Source of the DNA: Prevotella sp.
Lineage (GTDB): Bacteria > Bacteroidota > Bacteroidia > Bacteroidales > Bacteroidaceae
Length of the DNA stretch: 27,266 nucleotides
Reading direction: 5' to 3'
Assembly: GCA_017428805.1 (NCBI GenBank)
Contig: JAFRQC010000075.1
Span: 1-27,266, forward strand
The number at the start of each line of letters is the position of its first letter. The stretch's first letter is position 1. The notes under the pieces are model-generated. The model was not told the origin of the DNA. It did not search any database and saw only the letters and a program-made list of their open reading frames with translations. The position numbers and the translations under genes were made by a program. Positions 8,078-16,488 of this stretch are shown here, piece after piece.

Positions 8078-9202
8078 CTAATCATTAATCAACATCGGCA
8101 TCATCAGCATCAGCACGTCCTGATTCTCAGGCTGCTCTGAGGGCAGTACCAGTCCTGCACGGCTGGGGTCGGCCAGCTGGATGATCACCTCCTGACAGTC
8201 GAAATTGCTCAGCACCTCGATGAACGACGATCCCTTGAAACCAATGCTCATCGGCTGACCGTTGTACTCGCACGACATGCGCTCTGTGGCGGTCTTCGAG
8301 AAGTCGTAGTCCTCGGCATCCAGCTGCAGGGTAGAGCCCTCCACGTGGAAGCGGATCAGATTGCTCGAGTCGTTGGCAAACGGCTGCACACGGCGCAGGG
8401 CGGCCAGCAGTCCGAGACGGTCCACACGCAGCTCGTTCGGGTTGTTCTGCGGGATGACGCTGTTATAGTTGGGGTAGCGGCCCTCGATGAGTCGGCACTG
8501 GAGGATGCCGTCGCCATAGTTGATCTCAGCATTGCGCTCGTCGAAGCGGATGATCACGTCGCCACCGTCCTTGCCCAGCAGGTTACGCAGCAGGTTGGCG
8601 GGCTTCTTCGGCAGGATGAAGGCAGCGGGCTGCTCGCTCTTGATGGTAAACACCTTGTTGCGCACCAGCTTGTGCCCGTCGCTGGCCACCACAGCCAGTC
8701 CGTCGGCGGTCAGGTCGAAGTAGATACCGTTCATCACGGGGCGCAGCTCGTCCTGTGCCGTAGCGAAGACGGAGCGGTTGATGTTCTCAGCCAGTATGAG
8801 GTTGGGCATGACAATCGATGTGGCGAAGTCGCTGACGGGCTGGGCCATGGGGAACTCGTCGGCGTTCTCGATGGGCAGGGAGAACAGACCGTTCTGATAG
8901 GAAATCTTCACGATATTCTTCTCCTGATCGACGTCGAACGTGATGGGCTGCTCCGAGAAGCCTTTCACGGCCTCCAGCAGGTCGTGGTTGCCGATGGCGA
9001 AGCGGCAGTAGCCGTCGCTTTCCGTCAGATCAAACTGCGTCTTCATCATGTTTTCCGAGTCTGAGGCCGTCAGATAAAGCACGTTGTCTTTGATCTCAAA
9101 CACGAAATCGCCAAGGATGGGCAAGGCGTTCTTACTGTTAATCACTCTTGAGAGGGCAGAGAGTTTTCCACTCAATGCGCTGCTTGATACTGTAAATCTC
9201 AT
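8078..9202 (-). CDS. dnaN: DNA polymerase III beta subunit (sliding clamp)
   Basis: A 374-residue protein of the usual clamp length. It forms the ring that tethers DNA polymerase III and repair proteins to DNA. The opening MRFTVSSSALSGKLSALSRVI and the closing VLMLMMPMLIND are typical of the family, and internal stretches such as TASDSENMM and VASDGHKLV mark the repeated clamp folds. It is first in the minus-strand run and has its own promoter upstream. It is divergent from the DUF3127 gene, whose product ends in an SSB-like tail. Confidence 0.97.
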   Translation of the reverse strand: MRFTVSSSALSGKLSALSRVINSKNALPILGDFVFEIKDNVLYLTASDSENMMKTQFDLTESDGYCRFAIGNHDLLEAVKGFSEQPITFDVDQEKNIVKISYQNGLFSLPIENADEFPMAQPVSDFATSIVMPNLILAENINRSVFATAQDELRPVMNGIYFDLTADGLAVVASDGHKLVRNKVFTIKSEQPAAFILPKKPANLLRNLLGKDGGDVIIRFDERNAEINYGDGILQCRLIEGRYPNYNSVIPQNNPNELRVDRLGLLAALRRVQPFANDSSNLIRFHVEGSTLQLDAEDYDFSKTATERMSCEYNGQPMSIGFKGSSFIEVLSNFDCQEVIIQLADPSRAGLVLPSEQPENQDVLMLMMPMLIND

Positions 9203-9250
9203 AGCTGTTATAGTTTTCTTTGTTATTTGTTACCTTTTTAATAATTGGGA

Positions 9251-9282
9251 CAAAATTACAAAAAAACGTTGTATTCCGCAAA
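9251..9282 (-). promoter_or_regulatory. dnaN promoter
   Basis: On the minus strand TTTG (9279-9282), a 20-base spacer and TAATTTTG (9251-9258) fit the Bacteroidota housekeeping consensus exactly. Transcription would begin near 9245, leaving a leader of about 43 bases before the dnaN ATG. Confidence 0.75.
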
Positions 9283-9321
9283 AAAATGGCGAGAAATTTT
9301 CCGAATTCAAACTATTTTTAG

Positions 9322-9329
9322 TAATTTCG
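9322..9329 (+). promoter_or_regulatory. Possible -7 box for the DUF3127 gene
   Basis: TAATTTCG fits TAnnTTTG with one mismatch and lies 44 bases before the DUF3127 start codon. The expected -33 position reads TTTC (9298-9301), also one base off. This is a plausible but weak promoter. Confidence 0.45.
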
Positions 9330-9373
9330 CCCGCTGAAAACAAGAAAATCAACAAATAAAAACAAATTTAGCA

Positions 9374-9802
9374 ATGGAATTAACAGGAAGAATTATCGCA
9401 GTCATGCCGGCCCAGAGTGGTGTCTCGGCTCGTACAGGAAACAACTGGATGTCTCAGGAGTATGTCATAGAAGTGCCTGGTCAGTATCCCCGTAAGTGCG
9501 TGTTCCGTCTTTTCGGCGAGGATCGCATCAAACAGTTCAACATCCAGCAGGGTGAGGACTTGACCATCCAGTTCGACATCGATGCCCACGAGTACAACGG
9601 CCGTTGGTTCAACGAAATCCGCGCTTACAATGTCGTCCGTGGTCAGATGCCCATCGCCGGTCAGCCGATGGCAGGTGCTTCAATGGCAGCTCCCGGTATG
9701 CCTCAGGCTACGCCGTTCCCGCCGGCTGATGGTGCCACAGCGCCGTTCCCGCCAGCTCAGGAACCCGCAGCAGAAGGTTCAGCAGACGATCTGCCGTTCT
9801 AA
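9374..9802 (+). CDS. DUF3127 protein with SSB-like C-terminal tail
   Basis: A 142-residue protein matching DUF3127, a small Bacteroidota family. Residues 1-90 are rich in alternating hydrophobic residues, with a PRKCVFRLFGEDRIKQF core and a WFNEIRAYNV strand, consistent with an OB-like fold. Residues 91-135 are a flexible region rich in P, A, G and M. The last residues SADDLPF (136-142) closely resemble the acidic tip of single-stranded DNA-binding proteins (DDIPF in E. coli), which recruits repair and replication enzymes. It is divergent from dnaN. A DNA-binding or recruitment role is an inference from the tail, the fold impression and the position. It ends in a strong terminator. Confidence 0.85.
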   Translation: MELTGRIIAVMPAQSGVSARTGNNWMSQEYVIEVPGQYPRKCVFRLFGEDRIKQFNIQQGEDLTIQFDIDAHEYNGRWFNEIRAYNVVRGQMPIAGQPMAGASMAAPGMPQATPFPPADGATAPFPPAQEPAAEGSADDLPF

Positions 9803-9830
9803 GTCAAGATGATCAGTATTTCAGAATTTC

Positions 9831-9872
9831 AATTCCCGCAGATTTCTTATATTTCTGCGGGAATTTCTTTTA
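9831..9872 (+). terminator. Rho-independent terminator of the DUF3127 gene
   Basis: A perfect 12-base stem (AATTCCCGCAGA at 9831-9842, TCTGCGGGAATT at 9854-9865) with an 11-base loop is followed by a T-rich stretch. It lies 29 bases after the stop codon. The bases from here to 9977 are AT-rich and I see nothing else in them. Confidence 0.9.
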
Positions 9873-9977
9873 TCTCTATGGAACTATTATCTATTATATT
9901 AGAATCAGCATTATGATAAATAAAAGAAATCAGAGTCTAACCTATTTAATAAAATAGAAATAAGACTTCCTAAATCT

Positions 9978-10754
9978 TTATCGGATATCGCGGTCGTCGA
10001 GGACCTTGAATTTTGAACGTTGATGGCAGACCGTTTCCAGATCGAGAGTGAAGGAAACGGTCTGCTCTTTATTTGGCTGGCATGAGGCGAGCGTCTTGCC
10101 GATGGGACTGATAATCGCACTCTGGCCACGGTAATGAGAATACTTGTCATCGCCCACACGGTTGCAGCCGATGAGATAAGCCTGATTCTCCATAGCACGG
10201 GCTCGTGTGAGAATCTGCCAGGCGTTCTGACGACTCTCAGGCCAGTTGGCTACGGCGATGATGGCATCGTAAGTCAAGGCATCAGAATAACGGCTCCAGA
10301 CGGGGAAGCGCAAGTCGTAGCAGGTCAGCAGCAGGATGCGAAAACCGCAGTATTCCACGATGGAATGGGCATCGCCTGGCTGATAGTAACGGTCTTCGTG
10401 GCCGTAAGTGAAGAGGTGGTGTTTATCATAATATGTCTCGCTGCCGGAACGGCCGTCGATGAAATAATGACGATTAACATATAATTGAGAATTGAGAGTT
10501 CTTACAGCCATTGCTAAACTGCCAGAGATGGCGCAGTTTAATCGGCGGGCGGTGGCGCGCATCCATTCCAAAGAGACACTATCGGATTCGGATTCGGCGA
10601 TTCCATCAGGTTCTGTGGCGAAACCTGTGCTCCACATTTCGGGCAATACATAGAGGTCGCTGCCGGGGGCTTCGGCCATGAGGCGCTCCACACGACGGAT
10701 GTTTTCAAGGGGACTACCCCACTCGATGTCAAGTTGTAGAATGGTGGTCTTCAT
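9978..10754 (-). CDS. Nitrilase-family carbon-nitrogen hydrolase (omega-amidase-like)
   Basis: A 258-residue cytosolic amidase of the nitrilase superfamily. The catalytic triad is complete: E39 in VLPEMWSTGF, K111 in YYDKHHLF and C145 in LLTCYDLRFPVWSR. The WSTGF and CYDLRFPVW forms match the YafV/Nit2 group, which hydrolyses alpha-ketoglutaramate-type amides in metabolite repair, so that substrate is the best guess. The start codon overlaps the stop of trmN6 (ATGA), which implies translational coupling. Residues about 86-91 are encoded by two copies of a heptamer (CTCAATT on the coding strand) in a loop before the NRHYF strand, which looks a few residues longer than usual. Confidence 0.9.
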   Translation of the reverse strand: MKTTILQLDIEWGSPLENIRRVERLMAEAPGSDLYVLPEMWSTGFATEPDGIAESESDSVSLEWMRATARRLNCAISGSLAMAVRTLNSQLYVNRHYFIDGRSGSETYYDKHHLFTYGHEDRYYQPGDAHSIVEYCGFRILLLTCYDLRFPVWSRYSDALTYDAIIAVANWPESRQNAWQILTRARAMENQAYLIGCNRVGDDKYSHYRGQSAIISPIGKTLASCQPNKEQTVSFTLDLETVCHQRSKFKVLDDRDIR

Positions 10755-11461
10755 TTGATGTAGAATTCTTGAGTCAGTTCTCGATACCAGTCGCTCCTGA
10801 CCTGGGGCGATGATTCGAGTACTCCATGAGTGATATCAATCTCATTGACAGGATGTTTAGTAAATTCAATCAAGTAACGCTTTGGCGCTTTTTTAGGTGT
10901 GGTCTGAACGCTGCAGAGACGGCTGATGAAGAACCCTCTGAGGTGTGCCTCGCTCTCCAGACGCGAACGGCAGTCGGAAGGAATGATGACGGAAAATCGT
11001 CCGTCGTCTTTGAGCAGTCTGAAGGCGGATTCTATCAACTGACGATAACCCAACGAGACAGTATGCCTTGCCTCCGTGCGCTGAGGACCTGGACAGACGA
11101 GTGAATCCTCGAAAAACGGCGGGTTGCAGACGATGGAATCGAACTTTTCCGAATCCTCAAATGTCTGGGCATCAGCCATCAAGACCTGAATTCGGTCGAC
11201 AAATGGCGATGCCAGGACATTCTCCCGAGCTTGAAAGACTGCCTTTTCATCGATGTCGATGGCGATGACCTGAGCCTCCGGATAGCGCTGAGCCATCATC
11301 AGGGCGATGAGTCCTGTGCCTGTGCCGACATCGAGCACACGACAAGCATCTGACGACGCCAAAGCCCAGACCCCCAGAAGGGTTCCATCGGTGCCGACCT
11401 TCATCGCACAATGCTGCTGACGGACGGTGAATTGTTTGAACTGGAAGTATCCGTTTGCCAT
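10751..11461 (-). CDS. trmN6: tRNA1(Val) adenine-37 N6-methyltransferase (TrmN6/YfiC)
   Basis: A 236-residue SAM-dependent methyltransferase. Motif I is DVGTGTG (44-50) and the amino-methylase motif NPPF is at 113-116. The opening FQFKQFTVRQ followed by MKVGTDGTLLG (20-30) is characteristic of the YfiC group, which methylates A37 of tRNA-Val. It is first of a two-gene minus-strand unit with the amidase. The -7 box lies only about ten bases before the ATG, so the mRNA would have almost no leader. Confidence 0.92.
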   Translation of the reverse strand: MANGYFQFKQFTVRQQHCAMKVGTDGTLLGVWALASSDACRVLDVGTGTGLIALMMAQRYPEAQVIAIDIDEKAVFQARENVLASPFVDRIQVLMADAQTFEDSEKFDSIVCNPPFFEDSLVCPGPQRTEARHTVSLGYRQLIESAFRLLKDDGRFSVIIPSDCRSRLESEAHLRGFFISRLCSVQTTPKKAPKRYLIEFTKHPVNEIDITHGVLESSPQVRSDWYRELTQEFYIK

Positions 11462-11471
11462 TTTCAGTCTG

Positions 11472-11479
11472 CAAAGTTA
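11472..11479 (-). promoter_or_regulatory. -7 box of trmN6, near-leaderless
   Basis: TAACTTTG on the minus strand matches TAnnTTTG exactly and ends 10 bases before the trmN6 ATG (11461). Transcription would start about 4 bases from the start codon. The -33 element is not clear. Confidence 0.6.
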
Positions 11480-11554
11480 GTTATTTTATGTCATAGAAAA
11501 CGTGGATTAACACAGATTAATAATATAAATAGGTGGAATCTGTGGCTTTTTTCG

Positions 11555-11562
11555 TATCTTTG
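11555..11562 (+). promoter_or_regulatory. -7 box of lon
   Basis: TATCTTTG matches TAnnTTTG exactly, 38 bases before the lon ATG. The expected -33 position (11531-11534, AGGT) does not match TTTG, so either the spacing differs or an activator helps. No CIRCE-like heat-shock inverted repeat is visible. Confidence 0.6.
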
Positions 11563-11600
11563 CAGCCAATTTGTAAGAATAATAAGGCAAAAAAGGAAAT

Positions 11601-14108
11601 ATGAGTAATCAGAATAATAACGCATTTCAGATGATTGCAGACGTTGACGGAGACCTGAAAGACCTGCTCAACGTGCAGGTACCCCAGGCGGTACCTATCC
11701 TCGCCGTGAGAAACCTTGTGTTGTTCCCAGGGGTGGTCTCCCCTATCCTCATCGGCCGTGATTCGAGTAAGAAATTAGTGCAGAAGGCCGAGAAAACAGG
11801 CCAAGTCATCGGTATTGTTTGTCAGCGTGACCCTGATGTGGACTTCCCTCTGCAGGAGGATCTCTACGAGATTGGTGTCTATGGCAAGGTGATGAAACAG
11901 TTGACGCTGCCCAATGGCAACCTGACCACCATCATCCAGGCCTTAGGGCGTTTCCGTCTGGATAAGATCGTGAAGACCACTCCCTATCTCGAAGGAATCG
12001 TGGAACAGCTGGAAGACATCGAGCCGGAGAAGAAAGACCGTGAGTTCAAGACGGCCATCGACGATCTCCGCAATATGGTGAACCAGTATATCAACGTCAG
12101 CGAGGACATTCCCGACGAGGCAACGTTCGCCGTGAAGAACATCTCAAACAACGTGATGGCCCTGAACTTTGTCTGTTCGAATATGCCGTTCCCCGTGAAG
12201 GAGAAGATGGCCCTGCTGGAGATGGAACACGTGAAGGAGCGCCTGTTCAGCGTGATGAAGATCCTGAACCGTGAGATCAACCTCCAGAACCTGAAGGCCG
12301 ACATCCGCAACAAGACGCGTGAGGACATCGACGAGCAGCAGCGTAACTACTTCCTCCAGCAGCAGATCAAGAACCTGCAGGCGGAGATGGGCAATGGCGA
12401 GTCGACACCCGAGAAGCGCGAACTGCTGCGTAAGGCCGAGGGAAAGAAATGGCCGTATGAAGTGAGCAAGGTGTTCTATAAGGAGGCCGACAAGCTGGAC
12501 AACCTGAATCCGCAGAGTCCCGATTTCAACGTGCAGTTGAACTATCTGCAGACCTTCGTCAGTCTGCCTTGGGGCGAATATACGCAGGACGACCTGAACC
12601 TGAAGCGTGCGCAGAAGATCCTCGACCAAGATCACTATGGTATGGAGAAGGTGAAGGAGCGTATCCTCGAATATATGGCTGTGCTGGCCCTGAGGGGTGA
12701 CCTGAAGAGTCCGATCATCTGCCTCTATGGTCCTCCGGGTGTCGGTAAGACCTCGTTGGGCAAGAGCATCGCCTCGGCTATGAAACGTAAGTATGTGCGT
12801 ATGTCGTTGGGTGGTCTGCACGACGAGGCAGAGATCCGTGGTCACCGTCGTACGTATATCGGAGCTATGCCAGGCCGTATCATCAAGAGCATCCAGAAGG
12901 CCGGTTCGAGCAATCCCGTGTTCATCCTCGATGAAATCGACAAGGTGACGCAGATGACGCACAACGGCGATCCTGCCTCTGCCCTGCTTGAAGTGCTCGA
13001 CCCGGAACAAAACAATGCCTTCCACGATAACTATCTCGACGTGGACTACGACCTGTCGAAGGTACTCTTCATCGCTACGGCAAATAACCTCAGCACCATC
13101 CCCCGTCCCCTACTCGACCGTATGGAGGTAATTGAGGTAAGTGGCTATATCACAGAGGAAAAGTACGAAATTGCGAAGCGACACTTGATACCGAGAGAGC
13201 TGGAGAATACTGGTTTGAAGACGCGCAGTCTGAAGCCGACGTTTAACAAGGCGGCTATTGAGATGATTATTGAGCGGTACACAAGGGAAAGTGGCGTCAG
13301 GCAGTTGGAGAAGCAGATTGACAAGGCGCTCCGTAAGATTGCGTTTAAGCGGCAGATGGAGGCGGATCAGACCACCCCTAACCCCTCCTACTCAGGAGGG
13401 GAAAGCAACCGCTATCAGAAGATCACGCCTACGGAGATTGAGGATCTGTTAGGAAAGCCCCCATTCTATCGTGATATCTATCAGGGCAACGACTATGCAG
13501 GCGTCGTCACAGGTCTGGCCTGGACGAGTGTCGGCGGTGAGATCCTCTTCATCGAGACCTCGCTCTCGAAGGGCAAGGGTGCCAAGCTCACGCTGACGGG
13601 TAACTTGGGTGATGTGATGAAGGAGAGTGCCATCTTGGCGCTGGAGTATGTGAAGGCCCACGCCGAGAAACTGAATATCGACTACCGCATCTTCGACAAT
13701 TGGAATATCCATATCCACGTGCCAGAGGGAGCCACGCCAAAGGACGGACCGTCGGCAGGTATCACCATCGCCACCAGTATCGCTTCTGCCCTCACCCAGA
13801 GGAAGGTGCGTAAGAATACGGCGATGACGGGTGAGATCACCCTGCGTGGAAAGGTGCTCCCCGTGGGTGGTATCAAGGAGAAGATCCTCGCCGCCAAACG
13901 TGCCGGCATTACGGATATCGTGATGTGTCGTGAGAACGAGAAGGACATCAACGAGATTCCTGATGTGTATCTGAAGGGTGTGACTTTCCACTATGTGGAG
14001 AACGTGCAGGATGTGTGGGACTTTGCCCTCACCAATGAAATTGTGGAGCATCCGCTCGACTTCACCATCCCCGAGGAAGAGGAGAAAGGTGAAAAGGCAA
14101 AAAAGTGA
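11601..14108 (+). CDS. lon: ATP-dependent Lon protease with an in-frame REP-derived insertion
   Basis: An 835-residue AAA+ protease that degrades misfolded and regulatory proteins in the cytosol. The N-terminal LON substrate domain (about 30-230) opens with [14 protein letters not shown]. Walker A is GPPGVGKT (377-384), and Walker B is in VFILDEIDK. The proteolytic dyad is S718 in PKDGPSAG and K761 in GGIKEK. Residues about 590-602 ([13 protein letters not shown]) come from a REP-like palindrome inserted between the ATPase small domain and the protease domain. The extreme C-terminus [11 protein letters not shown] is partly encoded by an octamer array that continues past the stop codon. It is first in a run with tgt, the permease, the helicase and ispE. 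Confidence 0.97.
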   Translation: MSNQNNNAFQMIADVDGDLKDLLNVQVPQAVPILAVRNLVLFPGVVSPILIGRDSSKKLVQKAEKTGQVIGIVCQRDPDVDFPLQEDLYEIGVYGKVMKQLTLPNGNLTTIIQALGRFRLDKIVKTTPYLEGIVEQLEDIEPEKKDREFKTAIDDLRNMVNQYINVSEDIPDEATFAVKNISNNVMALNFVCSNMPFPVKEKMALLEMEHVKERLFSVMKILNREINLQNLKADIRNKTREDIDEQQRNYFLQQQIKNLQAEMGNGESTPEKRELLRKAEGKKWPYEVSKVFYKEADKLDNLNPQSPDFNVQLNYLQTFVSLPWGEYTQDDLNLKRAQKILDQDHYGMEKVKERILEYMAVLALRGDLKSPIICLYGPPGVGKTSLGKSIASAMKRKYVRMSLGGLHDEAEIRGHRRTYIGAMPGRIIKSIQKAGSSNPVFILDEIDKVTQMTHNGDPASALLEVLDPEQNNAFHDNYLDVDYDLSKVLFIATANNLSTIPRPLLDRMEVIEVSGYITEEKYEIAKRHLIPRELENTGLKTRSLKPTFNKAAIEMIIERYTRESGVRQLEKQIDKALRKIAFKRQMEADQTTPNPSYSGGESNRYQKITPTEIEDLLGKPPFYRDIYQGNDYAGVVTGLAWTSVGGEILFIETSLSKGKGAKLTLTGNLGDVMKESAILALEYVKAHAEKLNIDYRIFDNWNIHIHVPEGATPKDGPSAGITIATSIASALTQRKVRKNTAMTGEITLRGKVLPVGGIKEKILAAKRAGITDIVMCRENEKDINEIPDVYLKGVTFHYVENVQDVWDFALTNEIVEHPLDFTIPEEEEKGEKAKK
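13368..13405 (+). repeat. REP-like palindromic element inside lon
   Basis: The element begins CAGACCACCCCTAA and continues into the stem CCCCTCCT (13382-13389), loop ACTC and AGGAGGGG (13394-13401). It is almost identical to the reverse complement of 18596-18633 in the ispE-galE spacer. Its length keeps the lon frame open. Confidence 0.9.
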
Positions 14109-14124
14109 AAAGGTGAAAAAGTGA
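14088..14124. repeat. Octamer array spanning the lon end and the tgt start
   Basis: Units in exact 8-base register are GGTGAAAA (14088), GGCAAAAA (14096), AGTGAAAA (14104) and GGTGAAAA (14112), then AGTGA (14120). The lon stop codon TGA (14106-14108) is inside the third unit and the tgt GTG start (14121-14123) is inside the fifth. The G-rich part AAGGTG may double as a ribosome-binding site. Confidence 0.88.
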
Positions 14125-15263
14125 CGTTCGAAGTACAACATACTGATGCGAATAGTAACGCCAGGGCTGGTCTGATACAGACCGCTCACGGTCCGATCCA
14201 GACGCCTATCTTTATGCCTGTCGGTACGGTGGGCAGCGTGAAAGGCGTGCATTTCTCAGAACTGCGTGAACAGGTGAAAGCACAGATCATCCTCGGCAAT
14301 ACCTATCATCTCTATCTGCGGCCAGGACTTGACATCCTCCGTAAGGCTGGCGGACTGCATCAGTTCAACACCTGGGACCGTCCGATACTGACAGACTCTG
14401 GCGGGTTTCAGGTCTTCTCACTGACTGGCATCCGTAAGTTGCGTGAGGAGGGTTGTGAGTTCCAGAGCCATATCGACGGCTCGCGGCATATCTTCACGCC
14501 AGAGAACGTGATGGACACCCAACGTGTGATCGGTGCCGACATTATGATGGCCTTCGACGAGTGTCCTCCTGGACAGAGCGACTACCAGTATGCCGAAAAG
14601 AGTCTGCGACTGACACAGCGCTGGTTGGAACGATGTGTGAAGCGTTTCAATGAGACAGAACCGCTCTATGGTTATCATCAGACGCTGTTCCCCATCGTGC
14701 AGGGCTGTACCTATAAGGATTTGCGCCAGGATGCTGCCAAGCATGTGTGTGATATGCTGGCCAGGTTGAACGACGGAGGGGGCGCATCTATTGGCGGCCT
14801 GGCTGTGGGAGAGCCGACGGAGGTGATGTATGACATGATCGAGGTGGTGAATGAGATCCTGCCGAAGGACCGTCCACGTTATCTGATGGGTGTGGGTACA
14901 CCACAGAACATCCTCGAAGCCATCGAGCGTGGGGTGGATATGTTCGACTGTGTGATGCCAACCCGTAATGGCCGTAATGCTATGCTGTTCACCTACGAAG
15001 GGACGATGAACATGCGTAATAAGAAATGGGAGGATGACTTCTCGCCCATTGATCCTGAAGGTTGTGAGATAGACCGTATCCACTCGAAGGCCTATCTCCA
15101 TCATCTCTTCAAGGCTCAGGAACTGCTGGCCATGCAGATTGCATCGATCCACAACCTCGCCTTCTACCTTCGACTGGTGACGGATGCCCGTCAGCATATC
15201 GTGGCAGGAGACTTCGTGCAATGGAAACGGTCCGTCATAGAACAACTTGGACAACGTAGATGA
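14121..15263 (+). CDS. tgt: tRNA-guanine transglycosylase lacking the usual zinc cysteines
   Basis: A 380-residue enzyme that exchanges guanine-34 for preQ1 in tRNAs with GUN anticodons, on the route to queuosine. The catalytic aspartates are present: D92 in TDSGGFQVFS and the nucleophile D276 in FDCVMPTRNGRNA. The C-terminal zinc motif (CxCxxC, then H in E. coli) is not there. The matching stretch around residues 311-328 has a single C315, while HH 327-328 is kept. The start is GTG, because no ATG fits and the frame begins at TFEVQHTDANSNARAG. It follows lon by 12 bases and overlaps the next gene by ATGA. Confidence 0.95.
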   Translation: MTFEVQHTDANSNARAGLIQTAHGPIQTPIFMPVGTVGSVKGVHFSELREQVKAQIILGNTYHLYLRPGLDILRKAGGLHQFNTWDRPILTDSGGFQVFSLTGIRKLREEGCEFQSHIDGSRHIFTPENVMDTQRVIGADIMMAFDECPPGQSDYQYAEKSLRLTQRWLERCVKRFNETEPLYGYHQTLFPIVQGCTYKDLRQDAAKHVCDMLARLNDGGGASIGGLAVGEPTEVMYDMIEVVNEILPKDRPRYLMGVGTPQNILEAIERGVDMFDCVMPTRNGRNAMLFTYEGTMNMRNKKWEDDFSPIDPEGCEIDRIHSKAYLHHLFKAQELLAMQIASIHNLAFYLRLVTDARQHIVAGDFVQWKRSVIEQLGQRR

Positions 15264-16444
15264 AGAAGAGTAAATATATCAGAGTATGGTTCCGGAAAAC
15301 GGGACGCTTCCTGCGGAAATATCTCCGTTGGATGCGTTACTTGAACCCCTTACGGCTATTGTCACGCCTCGACAGGTATATCATCTCCAAGTTCATCGGC
15401 ACCTATATTTACTCCATCATCCTCATCATCTCCATTGCCATCGTCTTCGACATCAACGAGAACCTGTCGAAGTTCACAACATTAGGAGCCCCGTTGAAGG
15501 CGATTGTCTTTGACTACTACGCCAATTTCGTGCCCTACTTCTCCAACCTCTTCTCGCCGTTGTTCGTTTTTATCGCCGTCATCTTCTTCACGTCCAAGCT
15601 GGCTGGAAACTCCGAGATCATCGCGATGCTGGCGGCTGGTGTGAGTTTCAAACGGCTGATGCGGCCCTACTTACTCTCTGCGGCCCTGATAGCTTTGGTG
15701 AACTATTACCTCGGCTCTTATGTCATCCCCCACGGAACGATAGTCAGACAGGATTTTGAGGCGAAGTATAAGAACAACAAGAAGATCACCTCCGCGAGTA
15801 ACGTGCAGTTGATGGTGGGACCAGGCGTGATAGCCTATATCCAGCAGTATGACAACAACACGAAGAGCGGTTATGGATTCTCGCTCGACAAGTTTGAGAA
15901 GAAGAAGCTCGTCAGTCATATGACCGCCTCTACCATCCGCTACGACTCCATCAGCGAGGACCGATTCCACTGGAAGGCCCAGAACTACAAGATCCGAACG
16001 TTGAGAGGTCTGCGCGAAGAGATCAAGTCGGGCGCGGTCATAGACACCATCATCCATATGGAGCCGATGGATCTGGTCTATTCGGACGGACAGCAGGAAA
16101 CGTTGACTTCCGACGAGTTACGACAGTACATCTCGAAGCAGATAGAGCGTGGTTCAACCAATGTGGTGCAGTATGAGGTGGAGTATCACAAACGCATCGC
16201 CACCTCCTTCGCGTCGTTCATCCTGACGGTGATCGGCGTCAGTCTGTCCAGTAGGAAACGAAAGGGAGGCATGGGCGTCTATCTGGGTATAGGTCTGGCA
16301 CTTTCGTTCTCCTATATCCTGCTACAGACCATCAGCTCGACGTTTGCCATCAATGCCGACACACCACCGATCATTGCCGCATGGATGCCGAATGTCCTCT
16401 ATGCCATCATCGCATACTTCTGCTACAGACAGGCGCCGAACTAA
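15260..16444 (+). CDS. LptF/LptG (YjgP/YjgQ) family permease
   Basis: A 394-residue inner-membrane protein. It belongs to the permease family that, with LptB, extracts lipopolysaccharide for transport to the outer membrane. The pattern is typical: a basic N-terminus, LDRYIISKFIGTYIYSIILIISIAIVF as helix 1, two more helices by residue 150, a long periplasmic jellyroll-like region (about 155-315), and three helices near the C-terminus, including FASFILTVIGVSLSSRKRKGG. Its start overlaps the tgt stop. Only one permease gene is present, so whether it acts as LptF or LptG is undecided. Confidence 0.9.
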   Translation: MKKSKYIRVWFRKTGRFLRKYLRWMRYLNPLRLLSRLDRYIISKFIGTYIYSIILIISIAIVFDINENLSKFTTLGAPLKAIVFDYYANFVPYFSNLFSPLFVFIAVIFFTSKLAGNSEIIAMLAAGVSFKRLMRPYLLSAALIALVNYYLGSYVIPHGTIVRQDFEAKYKNNKKITSASNVQLMVGPGVIAYIQQYDNNTKSGYGFSLDKFEKKKLVSHMTASTIRYDSISEDRFHWKAQNYKIRTLRGLREEIKSGAVIDTIIHMEPMDLVYSDGQQETLTSDELRQYISKQIERGSTNVVQYEVEYHKRIATSFASFILTVIGVSLSSRKRKGGMGVYLGIGLALSFSYILLQTISSTFAINADTPPIIAAWMPNVLYAIIAYFCYRQAPN

Positions 16445-16445
16445 A

Positions 16446-16488
16446 GGTGGAAAGGTGAAAAAGTAAAAAGGTAAAAAAGTAAAAAGTG
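16446..16488. repeat. Octamer array between the permease and the helicase
   Basis: Five 8-base units follow the permease stop codon directly: GGTGGAAA, GGTGAAAA, AGTAAAAA, GGTAAAAA, AGTAAAAA (16446-16485). The next bases are the GTG start of the helicase (16486-16488). The consensus RGTRAAAA is shared with the arrays at 4391 and 14088. Confidence 0.88.

Noticed and set aside
12144..13025. Long antisense frame inside lon, and similar frames inside tgt (14418-15254) and dnaN (8345-9064)
   Set aside because: They lie within well-recognised genes, are rich in H, L and V from reversed codons, and show no domain or signal.
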